Source: UBA12191 sp964422295 (GTDB taxonomy: Bacteria; Planctomycetota; UBA8108; UBA1146). Taken from it: a stretch of 64,000 bases of DNA. The stretch is from the NCBI GenBank assembly GCA_964422295.1, contig CAYRAM010000004.1:84120-148119 (forward strand), given 5' to 3'. Both the position numbers and the translations under genes were made by a program. This document shows, piece after piece, positions 1 through 11,000 of the stretch. The notes beneath the pieces are model-generated. The model saw only the letters and a list, made by a program, of their open reading frames with translations, was not told the DNA's origin and made no database searches. How positions within the stretch are numbered: the stretch's first letter is position 1; each line of letters begins with the position of its first letter.

Positions 1-787
1 TCAGGCCATCCAGAGGAGGAGTGACATCGGCCAATCCACCCATGACGATCGCACCACCATTACCAGAGAAATCCTGAACGAGGAAAGTCTCAAAGGCAAA
101 GTCCGGAGCGATACCGGTAGGCGAAACGATGGTGTTGTCGTAGCCCAAGTTGATCTGGACCGCATCGATTGCCGGGTAGTTGACGTTGTTGAAACTCACT
201 GTGGTGGACGCAGCATCACCGAGAACAGCGGTTGCGCTGGAAGCGCTCAACTGGTTCGGATTGATGATATCAACCGTTCCGCAGGAGGTATCGGGAGGAA
301 TACTTGCTCCACCAACCACGACCACGGTGTTGACAGGAGGGCCACCCAAAGTATTGCAGTAGCAAATGTCGGTATCTGAAGATCCGGCGATCGTGTAATC
401 GATCGTCATCATCTCGAAACCGGAGGTGTCACCAATCACAGCACAACCGGTGAAGCAAAGAACCACACCTTGGGTTGCACCATCAGCAAAAGTGCTGATC
501 TGGTTGAAGTCGGGTGGTGAGCCGTTCTTGGCGGTCTCGGTGTCGGCACCGCTGTTGGCGGCGTCTACAGAGAGATCTCCAGCATTACTGCAAACTCCGT
601 AGGACCAACCCTGAATGTCTCCTCCACCACTGTTGGCCAAGAGACAGGAAGCAGTAAAGCTGTCACCAGCCGCACCAGATCCGCCAGTCAAGCTGAACTG
701 GAAGGCTCCTCCGCCAGCATGAGCAGCAACAGGTAAAAACAAAACTGCCACCGTAATGGTCAGCATGGTCATCATGGATCGAAGCAT
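1..787 (-). CDS. Secreted protein of unknown function, partial (C-terminus beyond window)
   Basis: From the ATG at 787 the frame stays open for 262 codons to the left edge, so the C-terminus is missing. The N-terminus is a Sec signal peptide (hydrophobic core TITVAVLFLPVAA, likely cleavage after AHA). An AAAGGA box lies 10 nt upstream; ATGs at 775 and 766 are in-frame alternatives. The mature part is rich in Gly, Ser, Thr and Asp, poor in charged residues, and has about seven cysteines including a CYC pair. It looks like a beta-rich extracellular domain, possibly cohesin-like, but I recognise no family motif. Three other secreted proteins in the window end in a dockerin-like module; whether this one does cannot be seen here. 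Existence as a gene is well supported; function is unknown. Confidence 0.75.
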   Translation of the reverse strand, partial: MLRSMMTMLTITVAVLFLPVAAHAGGGAFQFSLTGGSGAAGDSFTASCLLANSGGGDIQGWSYGVCSNAGDLSVDAANSGADTETAKNGSPPDFNQISTFADGATQGVVLCFTGCAVIGDTSGFEMMTIDYTIAGSSDTDICYCNTLGGPPVNTVVVVGGASIPPDTSCGTVDIINPNQLSASSATAVLGDAASTTVSFNNVNYPAIDAVQINLGYDNTIVSPTGIAPDFAFETFLVQDFSGNGGAIVMGGLADVTPPLDGL

Positions 788-1413
788 AATCGTGTGTTCC
801 TTTCGGTCTCACTCCAGGGCAATCGCCCCGACACACCCCATTAAAAGTTCTTTTTCTCTAATCAAAACTCTGAAAAAGCCTCCGACACACCTTGCCAGAA
901 CGGGTCCTCACAGAGTCTATAATGTTGAGTCAAGCTGAGGAAAAATGGCGTGCACGTCGGGCGATCTGAATACAGACGTCCTCGACGCACACCATCCCAC
1001 CTCCTCGAGGCTCTCGACCGTCAGGGAAAGCCCTTACCGACCATTCACAGGTGCAAGGAAATCCCAAGCATGGGAAGTCCTTCTCGTGATCCTGAAATTG
1101 ATCTAATTCTCGAGCCCGAGCATCTCTGATTGTATCGACTTATCGGTCCTTGCCAACCACCCGGGGTGAAACTTGTCTGACCTGTCTAGGTGAGAATACA
1201 GGCCCATAACAACCGCTACCCTGTAAACGAAAGGTCTTGGTCCCGGCACGACTCACCCCCCGTTGCATGGAGTAGACGATCAGTGGGCGAACAATGAACG
1301 AAATGTCACTCGTGTCGCGCAAATGCGGAACTATTAGAAAGATAGGAGAAAACCGGGAAATAATTCCCGAGCGGGAAATGCCATTTGTATGCCCATTCGT
1401 ACATATTGTAAAA
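788..1413. other. Intergenic region, 626 bp
   Basis: No convincing coding sequence. Short open frames here have no ribosome binding site and no recognisable domain. The right end holds a weak terminator candidate for the upstream minus-strand gene. A 10-bp direct repeat (CCGACACACC at 828-837 and 882-891) lies in the probable 5' region of the partial secreted-protein gene. I see no tRNA or riboswitch fold. Confidence 0.5.
1347..1369 (-). terminator. Weak rho-independent terminator candidate
   Basis: A 6-bp stem (CGGGAA 1354-1359 with TTCCCG 1364-1369) has a 4-nt loop and is followed on the minus strand by GTTTTC. It lies about 45 nt past the stop of the dehydrogenase gene ending at 1414. The stem is short and the T-tract interrupted. 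Confidence 0.35.
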
Positions 1414-4400
1414 CTATTTACTCCCTACATATTCCAACAGGTCGCGAATCTCTTCCGGCTGCAAAATCCAATGGATTTCCGGCATCGCGGAAAGGCCATT
1501 TTGTGCCGAAAATCCATCCGTGATGACCGCGGAGGGATCCACCAGGCTTTGCAAAATTTGACGTCTGTTTCTGGTCTCTGCCAATCCATCCAAGGGCGGG
1601 CCGGAGACTCCCCCTTGACCCTCTTTGACGTGGCAACGCATGCACTGGGCTACAGGGTGCTCCATGAAAATCTTGCGGCCGCGACTGGCATCTCCGCCTT
1701 CAAGTGCCCATCGATGATCTTCGACCCTGTCCTCTCCTGTTCCTGCGAGCAGTTTTTGCGCTCGCTCCTGGACATCTTTGGAACCGGAACTCTCACATGC
1801 TCTCAACAGGTCAAGCACCAAGCCTGCATCAATCTCCGCTTTCTCATGTAGATCCAGCTGCAGCAGAAGCCAATCGTGAATCCCGGGTGCCGTGTCATAC
1901 AGTTTGGTTACCCTGCGCACTGCCAATTGACGAATTCTCTCGCTTGCACCTTGTTCAAATACTTGCATCAGATATGCGGGCCTATCCGCAATGATCCTCA
2001 ATGCTTCTTCGATGCGCAGACGAAGCTGATCTTCGGAATCACCCCTTACGCTTTCGAGTTCTGTTGCCAAATCTTCTTGGGACACCTCACCCTGCAATTG
2101 TTTCAACAGTTGTTCCAATGCCTGAATTCTGAATTCCACTGGTTGGTCTGTAGCGTGCAACACCGATCGATTCACATCCAAATCCAGTGGAATCTGATGG
2201 ATCAAGGCAGCCTTCAGTGCTGGCCCCTGCAGAGGGTCATTCGGTTTCAACAGTGCTGCCAGTGGCTCGGACAACTCCTTGGCAGGGCTCACACCAGATG
2301 CCCTCTGGTCCTCCTGGACCGGCCTTACAAGACCACGCACTCCTTCCCTGACTGGAGGATTCTGCCACTGTGCAACCGTCTCCAATGACAACTGGCGCAA
2401 CCTTTGAGGAACACTTTCAAGAGCAGCAAATTCTGCCAATGCTTTCAGGTGGGATGCTCCCCCGTGGCGAAGAGCCGCATCGATGGCCCTTCTTCCTATG
2501 GGCCAGATCCAGTCACCAAACTTCTTCAATTCTTCCGCTTCCATACGCGAAAGGCGAATCAGCAAATCCGCCAATCTCGGTAATCCCTCTGCCGATCCAA
2601 GGTCGTGAATCCCACGAGCCGCCTCTGCAACGATTTCGGGGTTGCGGTCATTGAGAAAGAGTGCAAGAGATGCGCTTACCTGACGTACCCGTGTCACCGC
2701 ATCTTCTGCGGAACTTCGATACCGCAATCCTGATTGCAACAATTGCTGCGGACTACGAGGATTTACTCTCATCTCAGCAGGAGTATCGACCTCCCCGGGA
2801 ACCCCGGCAAAGAGCCACCAGGGGTGATGTTTTTTGCGAAGTGCGAGAAGAGCCAACATTCTTCTCTCCGCAGAGGCACCCCTCGACAGACCCTCCAACA
2901 GGAGATCCGCTTCGGTACAAGACCCGGCCAAACCCATCACTGCAGAGTGATAAAGCACCGGATCTTCCGGCGCTGCTGCGACTCCCAATTGGAATAACTC
3001 ATCCATCGCCTCCGGTGCGCCCGTCCTGGCAAGTGCCAAAGCCGCCATCGATTTGACTCTGGGAGAGGGATCTTCCAGCAATCGAATCAGCACCGATTTG
3101 CCGCGAGGATCTGCCATTTCTCCATAGACTCGGGCCAACTGACGACGAATTTCCCCGCTGGTATCCCCTTCCAACGGGGCTAAAGACAACAGACGCTGGC
3201 AATCATCTTGGGGGTTTCTTCGCGACCACTGTTCCAATCCCCAGAGGGCGTGCACCCTGCTGAACTGCTCGGACGAGTACGAAAATTCCCCGTGGGCGAT
3301 GGAGACGAGCAGATCGGCTTCCGCTTCTCCCCCAGCGGCCAAGTGATTCTGAACCCGCTGGCGAACCCTGCGATCGGCATGACCGAGAAGGCTCTCCAGA
3401 AACACCGCTCCTGACAACCGATCCACCGGATAGACACTCAAGTCTTTCTTCGTCAGCAGATCTTCCACTCCACTCTCTACCGCGTGACGCAATCCTTCAC
3501 TGTCGGCAAACTCAAAGAGTTGGCCGCGATCCGTGGAGACCCATCCCCCACCCCATGCAGTGATCCACAACGCACCATTCGGAGTGAAATCAACATCGGT
3601 GCACAATACACCTTCAATAAATTTCTCTTGCTCAGAGATCCGATACCCTGCCCCTTGCGCTTCGAGGCGAAATCTCCAAAGCAGAGAAGCGGCGGGATCT
3701 CCGCGGAAATCACACATGAAAAAGCTGCCGGCGAGATCGGGGCGAAAGCCTGTTCCGGGATGGAAGACCAAACCGGAAGGGCCACTGCCCAGATGGGTGA
3801 TCGGTGGCAATGCCCATCGGGGTCTGACCGGATGCTCCAACTGCCAGATCCCTTCCTGGTTCCATGGTCCCCTCTGATTGCTTCCCTCCAGTGTCTGATA
3901 CTCCATGCGCCAGCCCGTCTCACCACCCGGGAGGATCTGCACGATGCGCGCACGATCCCCGGCATCGGAGTTGTTGTCGCCGGAAAACAGATCTCCATAT
4001 TCGTTAAAGGCCAGCTCTTGGGGATTACGCAACCCGACGTGAACCACCTCGAGACCAGACCCATCGGGCTCGCAACGAAAGACGGCTCCCGAACCGGAGT
4101 CGTGGAGCATGCGCCCATCAGCGGTCTCCAGGTAAAAACCTCGATCACCAATGGAAAAATAAATGCGCCCATCCGGTCCGCGTGCAAGGCCGTGCATGTC
4201 GTGGCCACGAAGTGCGATACGCACTCCAAAACCCCGTTGCGCAGAGCGCCGCGATTCCGCCTGCCCATCCTGATCCTCGTCAGTGGCGATCCACAAATGG
4301 GGAATATTGGTGATCCATGCATTGCCATCTTCGACAAGCACTCCTGCCAATGTTCCATCGAGGGGTTCGTCGAAGGGATCGGTGAAAGGGCGCACCGTAT

Positions 4401-4842
4401 CCATGATGCCATCCCCATCGGTATCGCTGAGACAGGTCAGACGATCTTCTCGGGCACTGTAGTATCCCATGCCGTTTTCACGGCGATCCTTGTGCTTCTC
4501 ATACATTGCGAGGCGGTCATCGACCGTTTGCAGTGCAAGATCATCTATCAGCCAGAAAGGACTGGAACGATTGTCCTCGACCCCAAACTCCTGACGCTGC
4601 GATTCGCAAACGTATGCTCTGCCCCGTGCATCGACGGCAAAAGCTACCGGGTCCCTGACCAAGGGACCTGCTGCGATGATTCGTTTGGAAACGCCCTCTG
4701 GAGTACGAATCCTCTCGAGAGCCTCGATGGCATCCTCAGACCAGAGGGATTTCTCTCCCCTGGGAGAATCTGATTCACCAGAGCCATCCTGGGACGGATT
4801 CAAAAGATGACAGATCAATAGCAGCAGAACTGTATGGTGCAT
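1414..4842 (-). CDS. PVC-type dehydrogenase beta-propeller protein with HEAT repeats and C-terminal cytochrome c domain
   Basis: Predicted exported 1142-residue protein. After a short signal peptide (HHTVLLLLICHLL), residues about 30-450 form the membrane-bound-dehydrogenase-type propeller (start VAFAVDARGRAYVCES), with metal-type loops such as DTDGDGIMDTV. Residues about 550-1000 are helical HEAT-like repeats (for example SPRVKSMAALALARTG). The C-terminal 76 residues hold a c-type heme site, CMRCH at 1067-1071, with a candidate Met ligand in LSAMPE. The family is abundant in Planctomycetes and Verrucomicrobia; it is assumed to oxidise sugars or alcohols and pass electrons to heme, but substrates are mostly unknown. 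The frame can be extended to a TTG at 4863, but I prefer the ATG at 4842, which has GGAGG just upstream (spacing 3, short). Confidence 0.85.
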   Translation of the reverse strand: MHHTVLLLLICHLLNPSQDGSGESDSPRGEKSLWSEDAIEALERIRTPEGVSKRIIAAGPLVRDPVAFAVDARGRAYVCESQRQEFGVEDNRSSPFWLIDDLALQTVDDRLAMYEKHKDRRENGMGYYSAREDRLTCLSDTDGDGIMDTVRPFTDPFDEPLDGTLAGVLVEDGNAWITNIPHLWIATDEDQDGQAESRRSAQRGFGVRIALRGHDMHGLARGPDGRIYFSIGDRGFYLETADGRMLHDSGSGAVFRCEPDGSGLEVVHVGLRNPQELAFNEYGDLFSGDNNSDAGDRARIVQILPGGETGWRMEYQTLEGSNQRGPWNQEGIWQLEHPVRPRWALPPITHLGSGPSGLVFHPGTGFRPDLAGSFFMCDFRGDPAASLLWRFRLEAQGAGYRISEQEKFIEGVLCTDVDFTPNGALWITAWGGGWVSTDRGQLFEFADSEGLRHAVESGVEDLLTKKDLSVYPVDRLSGAVFLESLLGHADRRVRQRVQNHLAAGGEAEADLLVSIAHGEFSYSSEQFSRVHALWGLEQWSRRNPQDDCQRLLSLAPLEGDTSGEIRRQLARVYGEMADPRGKSVLIRLLEDPSPRVKSMAALALARTGAPEAMDELFQLGVAAAPEDPVLYHSAVMGLAGSCTEADLLLEGLSRGASAERRMLALLALRKKHHPWWLFAGVPGEVDTPAEMRVNPRSPQQLLQSGLRYRSSAEDAVTRVRQVSASLALFLNDRNPEIVAEAARGIHDLGSAEGLPRLADLLIRLSRMEAEELKKFGDWIWPIGRRAIDAALRHGGASHLKALAEFAALESVPQRLRQLSLETVAQWQNPPVREGVRGLVRPVQEDQRASGVSPAKELSEPLAALLKPNDPLQGPALKAALIHQIPLDLDVNRSVLHATDQPVEFRIQALEQLLKQLQGEVSQEDLATELESVRGDSEDQLRLRIEEALRIIADRPAYLMQVFEQGASERIRQLAVRRVTKLYDTAPGIHDWLLLQLDLHEKAEIDAGLVLDLLRACESSGSKDVQERAQKLLAGTGEDRVEDHRWALEGGDASRGRKIFMEHPVAQCMRCHVKEGQGGVSGPPLDGLAETRNRRQILQSLVDPSAVITDGFSAQNGLSAMPEIHWILQPEEIRDLLEYVGSK

Positions 4843-4947
4843 GGGCCTCCGACATCCACCCAAGAAAAACTCTACAGTGGATTGCTGGCCAGGATGTTAC
4901 ACCACACCGCCTGCGGATTGCACCCGGTGATACACTAAGCCCCAATC

Positions 4948-4982
4948 AAAAAAATGGCCCCGATGGTTTACCAACGGGGCCA
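4948..4982 (-). terminator. Rho-independent terminator of the HYR-repeat gene
   Basis: An 8-bp stem (TGGCCCCG 4955-4962 with CGGGGCCA 4975-4982) and 12-nt loop, followed on the minus strand by seven T residues. It sits 25 nt after the stop of the gene ending at 5007. Confidence 0.85.
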
Positions 4983-5006
4983 CTTCGATGACGTCCTCAG
5001 AGACGA

Positions 5007-8000
5007 TCAAGGGCAAGAAACATAACTTGCACAATCCAACTCATCATCGGTCAGGTCAACTCCGCAACTGCCGAAGGGCGCTGCGGGCTCAGGACCACCG
5101 GAGAAGAGATGGGAGAAGTGATAGATGGCATCTGCAATCGAGATATCACCATCGTCATTCTCGTCCAAGGCATCCAAGCATGTCGGGTCTGAGGAAATGT
5201 TTCCGAAGATGTAGTTCAGGATAACGATCGCATCCGATATGTCGTAAGAACCGTCATCGTTTGTATCACCCCTGTGGAAGTAGATTCCGCACTCATTGAC
5301 CGTGACTTGGAAACTGGTTTCCGTTACCAATCCAACGGCATCAGTGGCCACCACTGTGACAGTGTGAGTTCCAACTTCAAACTCTGTTCCTGAAGACGGA
5401 GAAACGCTAATCGTCCCGCCGTCACAGTTGTCAGAGATTTCAGGTGTTTGCCAGGTCACTACTGCCGTGCATGTGGTTACATCCGGTTCTGCAAAGATGT
5501 GGGCGGGCAAATTGATCACGTCTGGCGCTTCACTGTCGACGATGTTGATGGTGATCGACGTTGTGTTGGCGTTACCCTCACTATCAATCGCAATGTAATC
5601 CACTATCGTTATACCGAGGGGAAGGAAATCACCCTGGCTGACACTCGCCTGCAAGCTGGACACTTCACAATTGTCAACGACAGTAGGCTCAGGCCAGAAT
5701 GCGTTCGCACCGCAAAGTCCTGGATAGTTTTCCAATTCAACCAACCCAGTAACATTCAGGAATTCTGGACCTTCCTTGTCGATAACATTCACGGTGAAAC
5801 TGGCATTCGCAGTGTTTCCGTAGAAATCCATCGCCATGTAGGTCACTTCTGTGATTCCCGGCTCAAAGAAATTACCACTCTCGTGGGAGGCTTCGACGGT
5901 CATCAATTCACTGCAATCTTCGATCACCGGATCTGTCCAGACATGAACAGCTCCACACGAATCAAAATCATTGGTCAATACCACATTGGCTGGCACTCCT
6001 GTGATGGACGGTGCCTCCGCATCAGCGATATTGATGAAGAAAGAAGCCTGAGAAGAATTTCCAGCGCTGTCGGTTGCGGTATAGGTGACCGTATTCAGTC
6101 CTACCGGGATCAGTGATCCGGAAGAGTAATTGCTGGTCAGTGTCACGCTTGAACAATCTGAAGTGGTCGGCGGGCTCCACGACATGATGGTTCCACACTC
6201 TCCCAAGGTCGCGGTTCCAACGAGGTTAGCCGGAAGATCGGTAATCGTGGGCGGTTCAATATCCTCGATGGTAACAGTCACCAATTGTGCATGTTCATTT
6301 CCACTCGCATCGGTGGCGGTAAACACCACGATATGGTCTCCGATGGGGAAAGAAGTTCCCGATTCATAATTCGCAGTGACCGTGACCTCTGCATCTGCGC
6401 TGCAGAAATCAGCTGCGGTTGGCATCGGCCAATTAGCGATACCTTCGCAGGATCCAGGGATATTGGGGAAAGTCATCGTCAAACCCAAGTTGGTGAAGAA
6501 CGGAGCTTCCGTGTCTTCCACGACTACCTCGAAACTGGAATGGCTGCTGTTCCCCAAATCGTCTATCGCAGTGTATGTCACCGTGGTTGAACCAATCGGG
6601 AACGTCTGGCCACTGGAGTAATCGGAACTGAGGAATAATCCTGAACAATCTTCCGCCGAGGGAGTGGTCCAAGTCGCGATACCAGCACAGTTGCCTTCAA
6701 TGTTGGAAACGGTCACCGTTCCTGGCATATCCAGAATCGTGGGTGCATCCATATCTTCCACTTGTACAAGGAAACTCTCGATAGTTTCAAGACCACTGTT
6801 GTCGATGACGCTGTAGAAAACGGTCGTGGTTCCTACGGGGAATTCGGACCCGGAAGGAATCGAAGAGGTCACCGATGCAATGCCTGAACAGTCTGAACCG
6901 GTCGGCTCAATCCAGGAAGCCACTCCGCTACACAGACCGGGAGTATTCTGAACCATAACTGTTGCCGGCAAATCCACCACCAGCGGTGCTTCTTGATCGG
7001 TGACTGTCACCAAGAAGGACTCGGAAGAGGTGTTTCCTGAAGGATCAATTGCGGTGTAGATCACCTCGGTGATTCCAATGTCGAACAGGCTTCCTGAGGT
7101 ATGGGTAGCTGACAACTCTGAAGATACGCAATCGAGAGTTCCGGGATCAGCCCATGTTGCAGCGGCATTGCATGACCCCAGTTCAGCGGTGACGGTGATG
7201 TCACTCGGCATTGCAGTGATCTGGGGATTCTCACCATCGAGGACCGTAATGCTGAAGCTGGCCACGGTCTGATTTCCTTCGGTATCCGTAGCGGTATAAG
7301 TCACGTCCGTCGTACCGGTGAAAAACTGGCTCCCCGAAGAGTGAGAAGAAACCATGCTGCTGAATGTGCAATCGCTGGTGGAAGGCTCTGCCCAAACCAC
7401 ATTGACACTGCACAACGAGGTCGTATTCACCACAGTGACATCGAGCGGTATGTTCGAAATCGTCGGGGCTTCTCCATCCACGATCACAACGAGGAATGAT
7501 CCTGTCGTGCTGTTTCCTGACTCATCGGAGAAGGTGTAGGTGATGATATGCGATCCAATTGCCAATTCGGAACCATTCACAATGTCACTGGTCGCAGTGA
7601 CCGTTGCGCAGTCAGTAGCGATCGGATCTGGCCAAGAGGCCACTGCTGTACAGGAATCTATTGGAGTTGAAATGTGAACCGTACCAGGCAACTGTTCAAT
7701 GGTCGGATCTGTCGTATCCAGCACTATCACTGTAAACGAGTGCGAGAACTGATTGAGATCAGAATCCAATGCGGTGTAGGTCACCAAGGTTTCACCTGCC
7801 GAGAAAATGTCACCTGGCTGGTGACTGGAAGTCACTGTGACGGGTCCCACACAGTTATCGGTGAATGATGGTATGGTCCAGTTTGCAACACCTTCGCACT
7901 CTTGTGTGCTGTTTCCAACGAATACCGGATCTGACGGTGCTTCGAGGAGAGATGGAGATTCAGTATCCGTGACGGTCACCGTGAAGCTTTGTTCGTGGCT

Positions 8001-11000
8001 GTTTCCGAGAGCATCGGTCGCCGTTGCAGTCACGGTAGTCGTCCCCTGAGGAAACGCCGATCCGGACTCATGGCTCAGAGTAAAGGTCGATGATGAACAC
8101 GGATCACTGGTTTGCAGTGATTCCCAGGTTACAACAGCTTCGCAACTTCCCAGCTCTGTGGATACTGATTGATTGGTGGGGAAGATCGTGAATGTCGGAG
8201 GCAAATTGTCTACGACCGTCACGATGAAAGAATCGATCGTCTGATTGCCGCTGTCATCCGTAACGATGTAGGTAATCGTGGTATTGCCCAGTGGTAAAAA
8301 TGCTGGATTATCATGGCTTTTTTGCACCGTCATCCCTTGGCAATCTATCGGAGCAGGCTCCTGCCAAGTGACTTCGGCTCCACAGACACCCGGATCCACT
8401 CCAACAGAGAAGTCCGCAGGTATACCCACGATGGTTGGTCCTTCATTATCTGCCACAACGACGTTAAAGAAGATGCTGGCAGAATTATTAAAGTCATCCG
8501 TGGCGGTGTAGGTCACCAAGGTGCTACCTACCCCAAATGTGTCTCCCGATTGATGGCTGGAAACAGTGGTCAGCTCCGAATCACATGCATCGAGAGCAAG
8601 CGGCTCATCCCAGGTAACCACACTTCCGCAGGTTCCAGGGTCAATCACCGTGGAGAAGTTTGGAACCGTAACGGTATAGATAGGAGCGTCGAGATCTTGA
8701 ACGGTGATCGTGAAGCTGGCGCTACCAAGGTTTCCTGAGGAATCGGTCGAAGTGTAAGTCACGACGGTATCGCCCACAGGGAAACTACTACCTGGCACGT
8801 GGCTTGCGGCAAACCCAACTGGATCACAGTGGTCGAAAGCCGTTGGAGTAAGCCAGAAGACTGTGTTTGTGCAAGCACCAGGTATACTGGCAACGATAGT
8901 GTCTACAGGCATATTCAGAAGTGTGGGAGCTTCAATATCATTTACGGTAACGGTAAATGAGATTTGATCTACTTCTCCACCCCCATCGGAAGCGGTGTAC
9001 GTCACCGTAGTCACTCCTTTATCAAAGAATGCCCCTGGTGAGTGTGTCGAAGTGATCACCACATTACCGCAGTCATCTGTCGCTGTAGGCTCGGTCCAGA
9101 ACACCTGTGCCTGACAGGTTCCCAGCGCTGTTTCTACAACATGGTTATCCAACACCGATGTGAAAGTAGGTGGCACTCCATCGGTGACTGTCACGTTGAA
9201 TGTCGCCTCGCTGATGTTTCCACTGTCATCCTGAGCGGAATAGGTGACCGGAGTCACTCCGACCGGGAAGACCGTATCTGGAGAGTGAGAAGCGGTGAGA
9301 ACCGAGGAGCCACAGGAGTCTGTGCTGGTCGGCTCAATCCACGTCACCAGAGCATTACACTCTAGCGGTGCTGCAGCCACGGTGATATCTACCGGAACTC
9401 CTTGGAAACTGGGACCAAAGCCGTCCGAAACCGTCACCGGAAAGGTTACTTCCGAGAAAAATCCGGTCAGGTCAGAGACTTGGTAGGTGACTTCTGTTGT
9501 TCCTATGGGGAACAACGATCCCGGTTCATGAGAGGCTGTGTAAGTCAAATTGGCTGAGCAATCGATGGCCAAGGGAGGATCCCAAGTCACAGGCTCACTG
9601 CAATCCGCAGTCGTCGTCAATGCCGAGATGGGTCCTGGAGTCGATACGAACACCGGAACATCAAGGTCATTCACGGTGACTGTAAAGGACCCGACAGTCT
9701 CATTTCCTGCAGGATCGACCGCACTGTAAATAACAGTGGTCACTCCCACTCCAAAGGTGGAAGGAGGATCAAAATTGCTGATCGCCTCGATTTCGAGATC
9801 GCAGTTATCGACTGCTGTTGGTGGAGCCCAGAGCACTGTTGCTCCACAACTTCCCGGATCGGTGTTCAATACCATACTGATCGGAATTCCAACAATTGTC
9901 GGAGGAGTATCATCCACAATGTCGACGATAAACGACATCGATGAAGACAATCCATTGGCATCGGTAGCCGTGTAGGTAACCGTTCGAATGCCTGGAAGAC
10001 CAACGAGGGGTTGATTGAGGTTCTGAGTCAAAGTGGTTCCGGTTGTGCAATCGGAGACAATCGGATCATCCCAGCTCACCGTCGCTGTACACGCAGTCGC
10101 CAGCGCTGAAACCTGAAGATCAGGTAGTTGCTCAATCTGAGGTGGAGATTGGTCTGTAACGATTACGAGAATTGCTCCTGTATTGGAATTCCCGCTCACA
10201 TCCGTTGCTGTAAAGATCACCAAGGTTTCACCGATAGGAAATTCCGAACCGTTGACATGAGTTGAAGTCACAGTCACGTCAGAACAGATATCCGTTGCAA
10301 TCGGTTCTTCCCAGGTCACAAATGCGGTGCATGTCACCGGATCGGCCGCAACATTCGGGAACGTCGGAATCGAAGTGAACGTCGGCAGGACTGATTCCGT
10401 AACCGTCACAGTGAAGGTAGCCACCGATTGGTTCCCGTGATCATCTACCGCCGTAAAGGTGATGACGTTTACACCTACCGGTAATTGTCCCCCCTGGGCA
10501 ACGTCAGATGAGATCGTGGCATTGCTGCACACATCGGTCGCCGTCGGTTCGATCCATGTGGTGGAGGCTGAACAAGCCCCCGGGGTGACTTCGATCAGTT
10601 GATCTTCCGGAACTCCGGAAATCACCGGCGGAAGAGTATCAAACTGCACTCCATTTAAGGCATCGCAAGGATCGGGAACACCATTGCCATTGCAATCGGT
10701 AGCAAATCCCAGTTCGATTTCACAACTGTCGATGATGTTATTGCCATTGCAATCCTGGTCACCTTGAGCGAAATCGCAACTATCTGGAATCCCGTTCCCA
10801 TTGCAGTCAGGGAACCCTGGCTGGGAAAGATCACAAGAATCCGTCTGACCATTTCCGTTGCAGTCGACATAGGTCAACTCGGAGATCAATCTGACGTCCG
10901 TGGTCGTACTGAGGAATATCCCGGCGTCTCCAAAGCTCAGAGGTGAATCATCCAATCCACCGGGAAGTTCCATGCAATTGACGGTCCCATCAAAGGTCCG

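Noticed and set aside
1294..1851. Plus-strand frame of 185 codons spanning the end of the dehydrogenase gene
   Set aside because: It overlaps the cytochrome c domain antisense, and its non-overlapping part shows no coding signal or domain.
3484..4773. Long plus-strand open frame (about 429 codons) opposite the dehydrogenase/cytochrome gene
   Set aside because: It lies wholly within a gene with clear domains on the other strand, has no recognisable motif and no ribosome binding site.
5448..10150. Possible collapsed or near-identical DNA repeats in the HYR region
   Set aside because: The protein repeats are clear, but the DNA of neighbouring units differs too much for recent duplication or misassembly.
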